From positions 1 through 10,035 of the forward strand of contig URTC01000036.1 in the NCBI GenBank assembly GCA_900550765.1: a DNA stretch of 10,035 nucleotides, read 5' to 3'. The position numbers were made by a program, and so were the translations under genes. The notes beneath the pieces are model-generated. The model did no database searches, was not told where the DNA came from, and worked only from the letters and a program-made list of their open reading frames with translations. Below, in pieces: positions 1-6,718 of this stretch. Source of the stretch: an uncultured Clostridia bacterium. GTDB lineage: Bacteria > Bacillota > Clostridia > Christensenellales > QALW01. Within the stretch, counting starts at the first letter, position 1. Each line of letters opens with the position of its first letter.

Positions 1-169
1 CATTATCCGTGACCGCGCGCCAGAACGCCGGTCTGGGAGACCTGTACAGCCACTCTTTGCCATCCTTATATAAAGACTCCATGCCTCCGGAGCCCACGGA
101 GAAAATATAGGAAAAATCCTGTCCCTGTATACCGATAGTCACATCACCGATTACGATTCTGAGTGCCAT
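1..169 (-). CDS. lacM: Beta-galactosidase small subunit LacM (5' part, runs off the window edge)
   Basis: The first 56 codons are present; the rest lies beyond position 1. The encoded start is MALRIVIGDVTIGIQGQDFS, followed by a GGMESL box, KEWLYR and PRPAFWRAVTDN. These correspond to the opening of the LacM/LacZ domain 5 family, where G-Q-D-F-S-Y, K-E-W-L and F-W-R-A-x-T-D-N are hallmarks. In LacLM enzymes this chain completes the active site of the large chain to hydrolyse lactose in the cytoplasm. The ATG at 169 has a near-perfect ribosome binding site (AGGAGGTGAG, about 8 nt upstream) lying inside the end of lacL, and the two reading frames overlap by 26 nt. Translational coupling is therefore likely. 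The split is the genuine LacL/LacM arrangement known from lactobacilli, not a frameshift, because the second frame has its own start and ribosome binding site. Confidence 0.85.
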   Translation of the reverse strand, partial: MALRIVIGDVTIGIQGQDFSYIFSVGSGGMESLYKDGKEWLYRSPRPAFWRAVTDN

Positions 170-1841
170 AATAATATCTCACCTCCTGCATTGCCGGTTT
201 TTCACTACGGTCTGCGAATAAGATTCCATTCCCTGAGAATTCATAATCACTGGGTCTGTCATCAAAATCTCCTCCGTAGCGCAGTACTCTGCGTCCCGTC
301 ACTTCGTCCTTTACCCACAGTGCCTTGTCTATATAGTCCCAGATAAATCCACCCTGTGCATTCGGGTAGTTACGGAAAATATCCCAGTACTCTTTGAAGT
401 TACCAAGGGCATTACCCATTGCATGGGCATACTCAGACTGGATATACGGCAGCTTATTGCCGGTGTTTGTTACCTGACTCTTGACAGAATCCACACCCCA
501 GTACTGGGAGGAATAGATATCTACCATGGATTTTGTGCGGTCACCCTTTGTATAGCGGTTGTCACGCTCATATTTACGGATACGGGACGGGTCACGCTGC
601 AGGATCCACTGTGTGGAATTGTAGAAGCAGTAGTTCTCATCCATATTGTAAACCTGATAAGTAGCCTCATTACCAAGGGACCAGATCACTACGGATGGAT
701 GGTTTTTATCGCGCTCTACCATATTCTGGGTGCGGTCCATAACGGAAGTATTCCAGATCGGATATCCGGACGGGATGTTGCTGCTTGTCGCACCGATGTG
801 GGACTCTGCATTCGTCTCATCACAGATATAAATACCCAGCTCATCTGCCAGTCCGTACATATATGGATTGTTCGGATAATGGCTGGTACGGATCGCATTG
901 ACATTGAACTGTTTCATCATCTTCAGATCCGTCGTAATATCTTCTTTGGAGATTGCACGTCCGTCCTGGTCATCTGTTTCATGACGGTTTGTACCACGGA
1001 ACATGATCTTTTCACCGTTGATCTGTACCTGTTCCTGACCTGCTTCGTTGATATCTGCTTTGCTGATCTCGCGGAATCCGACTCTCTGAACAGTCGTCTC
1101 AATGACATTGCCGTTTTCATCTTTTAACTGAACAAGAAGCATATACAGATTCGGAGTATCTGCAAACCACTTGTCCGGATTGGTTACTTGTTTGCTTCCG
1201 CTAAAGGTTGCTCCCTTATCGTCTGCTTTCTCTGCCACACTTTCCTTTGCTGCCGGAACAGTTGCTTCGATCACCATCGGCTCAGACCACACTTTTGTCT
1301 TGCCGTCGATCTTATAAAGATCAGCAGATACGGTATATTTCTTGCCTGCTGCTGTATCATCACCGAGGTTACGGATATTTGCATCCAGCGTCAGCGTTGC
1401 ATCTTTATAGTTATCATCCAGATCTGTCTTTACAAACAGGTCACGCATCTCTACTTTTGCTTTAGAGTAAAGATTTACATCACGGAAAATACCGCTCATA
1501 CGGATAAAGTCCTGGTTCTCCAGATAACTTCCGGTAGACCAGCGATAAACTTCCACTGCGATGGTATTTTCGCCTTTTTTCAAATAAATCGAAGAGCCGG
1601 GAATCCCCACGGCACCGTCGGGAATATCATATTCCTTTGCCAAGTCAAGATTCTCAATCACCAAAACAGCCGTCATCACCTTGGTCGTACTGGCCATAGG
1701 CATCGGAGAATCCGCATTGGCCTCATACAACACCCGGCCTGTACTTTGTTCAATCACAATATAAGCCGAAGCCTCCAGTGCGGATACCGGAATTGTTAAA
1801 AAGCTGACAATAACAAAAAAAGCCGCAAATACTCTTTTCAT
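144..1841 (-). CDS. Chimeric ORF: DacF N-terminus fused in frame to LacL-type beta-galactosidase large subunit
   Basis: This 565-residue frame joins two unrelated proteins. Residues 1 to about 86 are a DacF-type D-alanyl-D-alanine carboxypeptidase start: a signal peptide (MKRVFAAFFVIVSF), a TGRVLYEAN box and the SxxK catalytic box ASTTK (Ser51, Lys54). The later SxN and KTG boxes are absent. From about residue 86 it is a GH2 beta-galactosidase large chain: RWSTGSYLENQDF, SGIFRDVNL, the acid/base glutamate in WSLGNE (Glu392), the nucleophile in SEYAHAMGN (Glu470), and QGGFIWDYIDKAL. The GH2 part lacks roughly the first 150-190 residues (sugar-binding jelly roll) expected of a LacL of about 620 residues. 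The start at 1841 is chosen over an ATG 18 nt upstream because GGAGG lies 5 nt before it. The join falls at 1566-1589, in a stretch both families can share (YLKKGEN). As written, neither half should be functional. Genome-assembly chimerism is as likely as real recombination, or more so. Confidence 0.85.
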   Translation of the reverse strand: MKRVFAAFFVIVSFLTIPVSALEASAYIVIEQSTGRVLYEANADSPMPMASTTKVMTAVLVIENLDLAKEYDIPDGAVGIPGSSIYLKKGENTIAVEVYRWSTGSYLENQDFIRMSGIFRDVNLYSKAKVEMRDLFVKTDLDDNYKDATLTLDANIRNLGDDTAAGKKYTVSADLYKIDGKTKVWSEPMVIEATVPAAKESVAEKADDKGATFSGSKQVTNPDKWFADTPNLYMLLVQLKDENGNVIETTVQRVGFREISKADINEAGQEQVQINGEKIMFRGTNRHETDDQDGRAISKEDITTDLKMMKQFNVNAIRTSHYPNNPYMYGLADELGIYICDETNAESHIGATSSNIPSGYPIWNTSVMDRTQNMVERDKNHPSVVIWSLGNEATYQVYNMDENYCFYNSTQWILQRDPSRIRKYERDNRYTKGDRTKSMVDIYSSQYWGVDSVKSQVTNTGNKLPYIQSEYAHAMGNALGNFKEYWDIFRNYPNAQGGFIWDYIDKALWVKDEVTGRRVLRYGGDFDDRPSDYEFSGNGILFADRSEKPAMQEVRYYYGTQNRNR

Positions 1842-1849
1842 AAATTCCT

Positions 1850-1885
1850 CCAAAAACAAAAATAGGGTTAATGTAATTTAACCCT
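1850..1885 (-). terminator. Rho-independent terminator after gerW, abutting the dacF ribosome binding site
   Basis: The minus strand shows an 8-bp stem AGGGTTAA/TTAACCCT (1864-1871 with 1878-1885) with a 6-nt loop, followed by ATTTTTGTTTTT. It lies 26 nt past the gerW stop codon. The U-tract runs directly into the GGAGG of dacF, leaving no room for a separate dacF promoter downstream of it, so some read-through or a conditional (attenuator-like) role is possible. Confidence 0.75.
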
Positions 1886-1911
1886 CGTTTTATAGTATTT
1901 ACAGTTTCGTT

Positions 1912-2298
1912 TTATTCAACAGTGGTATCTTCTTCCTTCCCCATATTCTTAATCTGTTCTACCACCTGCGGAACAAGATCGATAATTTTATCACAGCTGC
2001 TGCTTTTTTGTATCGGCAAAAAGCGAATCAGATCCCCGGAGATTACTAAAAATCCGCTGGGTTTTACCGAAATTCCCGCACCGGCACCGCCGGCAAAAGG
2101 AAATTCTTCTTTTTTACTCTGCGGAAATTCATATTCTCCGCCGCCGGAAGCAAATCCGAAGGCTAACTGAGATACCGGAATAATCGTAGCGCCGTTGGGA
2201 GCAATTACCGCATGACCGATCACCTTATCCACATCGATCATTTTATTGAGGCTTTCCATCGTAGAGGACATAATGTTTTCAATAGGATGCTTTTCCAT
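1912..2298 (-). CDS. gerW: GerW/YtfJ family sporulation protein
   Basis: A 128-residue protein with the full architecture of the spore YtfJ/GerW family. It has an N-terminal helix (HPIENIMSSTMESLNKMID), a VIGHAVIAPNGATIIPVS strand, a FGFASGGGEYE segment and the glycine-rich hallmark GGAGAGISVKPSGFLVI at residues 70-86. In Bacillus subtilis the homologue is made during sporulation and is needed for efficient spore germination. It has no signal peptide or membrane segment and is presumably a soluble forespore protein. The ATG at 2298 is supported by AAGGAG 8 nt upstream. The gene overlaps the end of the DUF2953 gene by 20 nt, which implies co-translation, and the pairing matches the B. subtilis ytfI-ytfJ order. 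A hairpin terminator follows the stop. Length and motifs look intact. Confidence 0.93.
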   Translation of the reverse strand: MEKHPIENIMSSTMESLNKMIDVDKVIGHAVIAPNGATIIPVSQLAFGFASGGGEYEFPQSKKEEFPFAGGAGAGISVKPSGFLVISGDLIRFLPIQKSSSCDKIIDLVPQVVEQIKNMGKEEDTTVE

Positions 2299-2785
2299 TT
2301 TTCTTACTCCTTAAAATTTCAAATATGGCAATTACAGTATGTACCATATTGGTACGCAATATACATTCGCCTAAAAAATCAAATTCTTTTTTATCAAAAA
2401 CAGGATTAATATCCAGCTTATACTCCTGATTTTTAGAAAGATTCGCCACTGCAGGCGCCAGAAATCCAAAAACCTGTCCGCTGATAATTGCTGTAGATGC
2501 AGCATCACCCGTACCGATATGAGAATTCAAAATAAGTTTTTTTATTTTTATATGTTTTCTGAACGCTCTGAAAATCCGTGCTTTACTGTATTTGCTTTTT
2601 TTGCCTGAAAAGAAAGATGCTATAACGTTTTTTACAGTTATGCTTTTTTGAAACAGCTTAATCGGAATCAAGCCCAAAAACATAAAATCTGCCTGCAGGT
2701 TAACAGCATCGTTTTTCGTGTCTGCCGCTATCCTGAATGTAAAAGGCAGCAGCAAAACAACAATGAAAAGCAACAAATAAAGCAC
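2279..2785 (-). CDS. DUF2953 family protein (YtfI-like), partner of GerW
   Basis: A 168-residue protein with one N-terminal hydrophobic segment (residues 2-17) and a body whose SHIGTGDAASTAI stretch (residues 88-100) is the family hallmark of DUF2953/YtfI. The C-terminal half carries the usual short beta-rich pattern (LDINPVFDKKEFDFLGE). Biochemical function is unknown; the family is usually encoded beside gerW in endospore formers, and that is the case here with a 20-nt overlap. The start is GTG at 2785, chosen because GAGGTGA lies 7 nt upstream and the hydrophobic segment begins at once. The start codon and ribosome binding site sit in a long hairpin (separate entry), so translation may be restrained by RNA structure. 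It is slightly short for the family at the N-terminus but otherwise intact. Confidence 0.85.
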   Translation of the reverse strand: MLYLLLFIVVLLLPFTFRIAADTKNDAVNLQADFMFLGLIPIKLFQKSITVKNVIASFFSGKKSKYSKARIFRAFRKHIKIKKLILNSHIGTGDAASTAIISGQVFGFLAPAVANLSKNQEYKLDINPVFDKKEFDFLGECILRTNMVHTVIAIFEILRSKKNGKASY

Positions 2786-2815
2786 AGACTTTCACCTCAT
2801 TAAAAGTCTGTGCTT
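2780..2815 (-). promoter_or_regulatory. 13-bp perfect hairpin holding the RBS (loop) and GTG start (stem) of the DUF2953 gene
   Basis: Positions 2780-2792 (AAGCACAGACTTT) and 2803-2815 are perfect inverted repeats separated by 10 nt. In the minus-strand RNA the GAGGTG of the DUF2953 gene starts in the loop and the GUG start codon is paired in the 3' arm. The structure lies 57 nt past the eamA stop, and a T-rich but interrupted tract (TTATTTGTTGCTTTT) follows it. It could therefore also serve as a weak terminator for the upstream operon. The inverted repeat is seen directly; either function is inferred. Confidence 0.7.
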
Positions 2816-2825
2816 ATTTTTATAA

Positions 2826-2854
2826 AATATACAATATCTTTATAAAAAGTCCAA
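2826..2854 (-). promoter_or_regulatory. Candidate sigma-A-type promoter for the DUF2953-gerW pair
   Basis: The minus strand has TTGGAC (2849-2854), a 17-nt spacer and TATATT (2826-2831). Transcription would begin near 2819, so the RNA would open almost directly with the 2780-2815 hairpin. The region is very AT-rich, so chance matches are likely. A sporulation sigma factor promoter could be expected for these genes; a loose sigma-F-like GTATA followed 14 nt later by GCACAGACTT is present but imperfect. Confidence 0.45.
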
Positions 2855-2871
2855 TTGTTACGCGTAAAATT

Positions 2872-3777
2872 TTATAAATTTAAAATGACCATTCCTACAA
2901 ACGCAATCACAGTACCTGCAATGCTTCTGGCATTAACCCGCTCTTTAAAAGCAATAGCGGACATTACCGTTGAACAAACCAGTGACAGTCCCTGCACCAT
3001 CGGAAAAAGTACGGAAGCCTCCAGTTCTGCAGCGGCAGCTGTCTGAAAAAAAGAATTGAGGAACAGAAAAATTGACATCAACACAATAATAAGATAAATT
3101 TTAGGTGTAACCGCCTGAGAATCCTCGGGCTTTTTTTCCGTCTTACTAAAATTTTTTATCATCAAAAAAACAAGCAGCAGTGTTATTGAGGCAAATACAT
3201 ACCCATAAAAATTAAACGCAGCATTGATATCGCCTGTTTCGGCCGCTGATCTGCTGAACATTTTTTGAGCAAGCCCGCTGAGGCCGTTGGAAAATCCGCA
3301 CACAAGCAGAATGGCAATGCCTTTCACGGTCAGCTTTCCTTTAATGGAATTGCTGTAGCCGCACATCAAATAGACAGCGGCACATAAAATCAGCACTCCG
3401 ATAATCTGATGGACGGAAGGTATTTCCCCAAACAAAATCGCTGACCCGATGATCGGAACAACCGTACCTAATACCAGAAAAATATCCAGCATAACATAGG
3501 CGCTGTATTGTACAGCAAAAAGCCAGGATACCGCCATTGCGGCCGTTCCGATTCCGTAAAGGAGCGAAAGCCCGACGGTCGGCGTATTAATAACAAGTCC
3601 CCCGAATCCGCTCTGTACCGTACAAAGCAAAAAGCCGATCACAACACAGACCGTCATCCGAAGAAGGTTGTAGAATGCTGCTTGTCTGAGCGTTGAAGTC
3701 CTCCCGCTGAGTTTTTTAGCTAAAAAGCCTTTTGATACCCCGGAAAATACAGCGATAACTACATAAAGATATCCCAT
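2872..3777 (-). CDS. EamA/DMT superfamily transporter
   Basis: A 301-residue, very hydrophobic protein of about ten membrane segments arranged as two repeats, the standard length and fold of the drug/metabolite transporter (EamA) family. The first repeat ends with VVPIIGSAILFGE (about residues 105-118) and the second with LFPMVQGLSLVCSTV and FKERVNARSIAGTVIAFVG, both typical positions of the conserved Pro and the (F/L)xE box. A charged central loop (residues about 208-226, KNFSKTEKKPEDSQ) separates the halves. Members move small metabolites across the cytoplasmic membrane by proton exchange or uniport; substrates cannot be read from sequence. The ATG at 3777 has AAGGTGG 6 nt upstream and lies 18 nt after the GH36-like gene, so it is the last gene of the glycyl radical enzyme operon. 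By context it probably imports the pathway substrate or exports a product. Confidence 0.88.
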   Translation of the reverse strand: MGYLYVVIAVFSGVSKGFLAKKLSGRTSTLRQAAFYNLLRMTVCVVIGFLLCTVQSGFGGLVINTPTVGLSLLYGIGTAAMAVSWLFAVQYSAYVMLDIFLVLGTVVPIIGSAILFGEIPSVHQIIGVLILCAAVYLMCGYSNSIKGKLTVKGIAILLVCGFSNGLSGLAQKMFSRSAAETGDINAAFNFYGYVFASITLLLVFLMIKNFSKTEKKPEDSQAVTPKIYLIIVLMSIFLFLNSFFQTAAAAELEASVLFPMVQGLSLVCSTVMSAIAFKERVNARSIAGTVIAFVGMVILNL

Positions 3778-3795
3778 GGAAGTCCACCTTTGCTG

Positions 3796-5874
3796 CTATT
3801 TTAAGATCTCATTTGCCTGTACTTTTTTAACATAAATATTCTCCCGCATTTTTTCAAAACCCGAAAGCGGCGTTTCACTGTATACAGCAAAAGTCCCCTG
3901 ATCCAGAACCAGGACACCTTCTATGATATTGCGAAAGGTTGCCGGCAACATAAACTTCTCCATCAATCCAAGCTCTGCCCTGCCCTCTTTGATTGGAACC
4001 AGCAAAAACAAACGAAAATCATCGTAATTTTCAAGAACGATCTTGAATTTTTCTCCTTTTTCTAAAACACGTGCTTCCTGGCGGAACCAGTCATACAGAC
4101 AATACCGACTCCGTCTAAGTGCATTAACATCCCGGGAAGAGATCTCTCCCCGAACGGGCTTTTCCTCCTTATTGAGATTGAATACCGCAAGAACACCGCA
4201 ATCCCTGATCGTATTTAAGACCTTAAAAATATTTCCGTTTGTCTCACAATCCTCAAACAAACATTCCTGACAGGGCAAAGCCGGATTTTCCAACCGAATA
4301 ATTCTGCCATCGGAAAATACCGTGGGCATGATCACCTCTTTTACACTTCTGCCCAGCTCATCGGACATATAGATCGGACCGCCGCTCATGCTGCGCAGCA
4401 CAGCATTCTTTTTTGCCTGTGCATCATCAGACCACCACATATCCCAATCACCAGTATAGACCGTTCCCTGAAAAAAAGCATTATAGCTGCATTGAAGCAG
4501 ATGCTGGATAAACCAGCTCCGGTTCTCTGGTTTAAAATCGCCGCTGAAACGATTGACATTGCTGTAGGTTCTGTTCCAAAAATTTTCTACCGGCATGACC
4601 ATGCTGTTAATCAATGCGACGTCATAATATTTTTTTGCTGTTTGTTCTATTGCGCGATGAAGATTTTTTGAACAAACGCCAATGGAGCCCTTACGGTAAG
4701 AAAACCGTTCTGTAGAGCCCTGATTATCCACTTTGGCAAAATCGATACTACAATCTTTATAGAAGGCATGTTGAGCATCATAATATTTTTCGATTTTCCT
4801 CTTTTCAAAGCTATGCATATAACGCGAGCCATCAGGCCAAAGACCCGGAATGGTATATTCCAATAGGTCCCCATGCGTTTTTGCCAGGGGCCCGTTTGGA
4901 TCGATCCCCCACCAATAGCCGCTGGTCGGATGCCATATCCCCACTGCAAGCCGGTATTGCTCCTTCAGCTTTTTTACGGCACCTTTTAATCCATTCGGAA
5001 AACGTTCGGGCGCAGCCTCCCAGCTGTTAAGCTCACGCGAATGCATTGTTTTTAAATCATTGCACGGAACATCTCCCCACATATCATCCAAGATGATCCA
5101 TCGCACCGGAATATCTTTTTCTTTAAATTCCTGCGCTTTATCCAACAGATTCTGCTCAGTAACATCCATATGAAAGGCATCCCAACTGCACCACCCGAGA
5201 TACTCAAATATTTCAGGATATTTTTTTGCCTTTCTAAGCTTACCGCGCTTTTTCATCTGCTTCAATCCAAAATCCACAACCAATTCAGGCAAAGCATACA
5301 CATCGTTTCCAATACCGCCGATAAAAATATATTCATCGATCTGATCCTGCACCGTATTGGAATGTGCGATCAAAGAAGCCCTCCTTCCAAAAGGAAACAG
5401 CTCCGTTTTAAAATCCTTATCGCAAACGGTCATAAAGAGCTCATATAAACCGCCCCTATCAAAAACCAGCGCCTGCGTACGCTCTTTCATTTCGCTGATC
5501 TTCCTTCCGATAAAAGGACGCTGCCAAAACATGCAGTTCATAAATGCATCAATATACTTTCCCTCATGCGGCATTCCGAAATCAATGCCTATCCCTTTAA
5601 AATCCTGCAAATGAGAACCGCGTCCATACGTGCCGGAAGGGTCATACCTGCCGGTTGCTTTTAACGCAAAGCAGCCGCCCCGCTCAATCAATGTGAGCAT
5701 AAGTACCGCCGTTTTATCCCGGCTTTCAAACCGCACCTCTTTTTCACCGGCCTCGACCACTGCCAAATCGATGCGGCTGCCTAAGGTAGAATTCATCCAA
5801 ACACTTAAAGTAGAGAGCACCTCGATATCATTAAAATAAACGGAAATATCCTCTTTGTTTTTAAATTTGTACAT
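3796..5874 (-). CDS. Raffinose synthase/alpha-galactosidase-like protein (GH36-type, Sip1-related)
   Basis: A 692-residue protein with no signal peptide, hence probably cytosolic. An N-terminal beta-rich region (about 1-210) leads into a TIM barrel of the raffinose synthase/seed imbibition protein family. Visible blocks are LGWCSWDAFHMDV (226-238), ILDDMW (261-266), GIWHPTSGYWWG (312-323), FAKVDNQ with the likely nucleophile Asp383, NRFSGDF with the likely acid/base Asp446, and GDWDMWWSDDA (475-485) followed by SGGPIYMSDELG. A C-terminal beta domain follows. The family includes plant galactosyltransferases and bacterial alpha-galactosidases. The usual S-D-D-F is S-G-D-F here, so activity or specificity may differ. 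The ATG at 5874 is preferred over one 45 nt upstream because GAGGAG lies 6 nt before it and the gene then starts 10 nt after the activase stop. Sitting between a radical SAM activase and a permease suggests it processes a galactoside or related glycoside feeding the radical enzyme. Confidence 0.85.
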   Translation of the reverse strand: MYKFKNKEDISVYFNDIEVLSTLSVWMNSTLGSRIDLAVVEAGEKEVRFESRDKTAVLMLTLIERGGCFALKATGRYDPSGTYGRGSHLQDFKGIGIDFGMPHEGKYIDAFMNCMFWQRPFIGRKISEMKERTQALVFDRGGLYELFMTVCDKDFKTELFPFGRRASLIAHSNTVQDQIDEYIFIGGIGNDVYALPELVVDFGLKQMKKRGKLRKAKKYPEIFEYLGWCSWDAFHMDVTEQNLLDKAQEFKEKDIPVRWIILDDMWGDVPCNDLKTMHSRELNSWEAAPERFPNGLKGAVKKLKEQYRLAVGIWHPTSGYWWGIDPNGPLAKTHGDLLEYTIPGLWPDGSRYMHSFEKRKIEKYYDAQHAFYKDCSIDFAKVDNQGSTERFSYRKGSIGVCSKNLHRAIEQTAKKYYDVALINSMVMPVENFWNRTYSNVNRFSGDFKPENRSWFIQHLLQCSYNAFFQGTVYTGDWDMWWSDDAQAKKNAVLRSMSGGPIYMSDELGRSVKEVIMPTVFSDGRIIRLENPALPCQECLFEDCETNGNIFKVLNTIRDCGVLAVFNLNKEEKPVRGEISSRDVNALRRSRYCLYDWFRQEARVLEKGEKFKIVLENYDDFRLFLLVPIKEGRAELGLMEKFMLPATFRNIIEGVLVLDQGTFAVYSETPLSGFEKMRENIYVKKVQANEILK

Positions 5875-5884
5875 AATTTTCTCC

Positions 5885-6718
5885 TCAATATGCAATACAC
5901 AAAATATTTCTCTCAGCAAAAGCAGATACGTCCTTATTTACCGCCTGCGTTTCATCAAAACATGGCAGGTACGATCTGCCTACGGTTCTATATTTTGCAC
6001 CCGTCATTCTATTATAGGGAATCAGTTCCACTGTTATCCTGTCCTTTGCCGGAGCAAGAAATTCTGCTATCCCGCTAAAATTCTCTTCGGTATCAGTCAG
6101 TCCGGGAATCAACGGCACACGTACGGTAAAATTCTTCCTGCTCTCCATTAACTGCCGTACATTTTGAAGGATCAATTCATTCCCTTGTCCGGTAAATTGG
6201 CGATGTTTGCGCGTTTGAATATGCTTGATATCAATAAAGATATCATTAATTTTTGCAATTGCCTGCTGAAAAACTCTGCCAGGAACGAACCCGCAGGTTT
6301 CTATCGCGGTAGGAAGTCCTGAAAGATACCGCAATGTTTCCCAAATAAAATCCGCCTGTTCCAGCGGCTCTCCTCCGGAAAACGTAACGCCGCCATATTT
6401 CAGAAAAGACTCATTTTTTCTTAATTGCGCCGCCAGCGCTTCCGGGGAATACTCCCGGCCGATCTTCCGCACATAATCGCCGGGGCATCTTTTCAAACAC
6501 ACGCCGAGCCCCCGGCATTCCTCATGCGCACATTTCTGCCGGCAAAGTCCGCAGCCGGTACATTTTCCGGTATTTCTGGCTACTTCAATCTCCGAAGAGA
6601 TTCCCTCAGGATTATGACACCAAAGGCAATGCAGCGGACAGCCTTTTAAAAATACCGTCGTACGCATCCCCCTGCCGTCATGAAGTCCGAATTCCTTAAT
6701 ATCAAATATAAGTCCCAC
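5885..6718 (-). CDS. Glycyl radical enzyme activating enzyme (radical SAM)
   Basis: A 277-residue radical SAM protein that would install the glycyl radical on the adjacent enzyme by cleaving S-adenosylmethionine. The CxxxCxxC cluster motif is CPLHCLWC (Cys27, Cys31, Cys34). SGGEP (114-118) binds SAM and an IDIK box (Asp163, Lys165) is typical of activases. Between the cluster and SGGEP sits a ferredoxin-like insert with Cys53, 56, 59, 63, 68, 74 and 78, which is seven cysteines in 26 residues; most such inserts have two CxxCxxCxxxC sets, so this one looks compacted. The start is GTG at 6718. Its G is also the last base of the TAG stop of the upstream enzyme gene (1-nt overlap), indicating translational coupling; an AGGA lies about 12 nt upstream. 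The conserved opening GLIFDIKEFGLHDGRGMRT supports this start. Confidence 0.93.
   Translation of the reverse strand: MGLIFDIKEFGLHDGRGMRTTVFLKGCPLHCLWCHNPEGISSEIEVARNTGKCTGCGLCRQKCAHEECRGLGVCLKRCPGDYVRKIGREYSPEALAAQLRKNESFLKYGGVTFSGGEPLEQADFIWETLRYLSGLPTAIETCGFVPGRVFQQAIAKINDIFIDIKHIQTRKHRQFTGQGNELILQNVRQLMESRKNFTVRVPLIPGLTDTEENFSGIAEFLAPAKDRITVELIPYNRMTGAKYRTVGRSYLPCFDETQAVNKDVSAFAERNILCIAY

Noticed and set aside
144..169. Frameshift splitting one lacZ gene into two
   Set aside because: The downstream frame has its own ATG and a strong AGGAGGTGAG, and both ends match the natural LacL end and LacM beginning.
423..1127. 234-codon open frame on the plus strand
   Set aside because: It lies antisense within the well-supported lacL coding region, has no good ribosome binding site and its cysteine/isoleucine-rich translation resembles no protein family.
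1188..1799. 203-codon open frame on the plus strand
   Set aside because: Antisense shadow of the dacF-lacL frame; it crosses the chimeric junction and shows no recognisable motif.
2780..2815. Plus-strand terminator
   Set aside because: The hairpin is followed by a fair T-rich stretch on the plus strand too, but no plus-strand gene exists upstream for it to serve.
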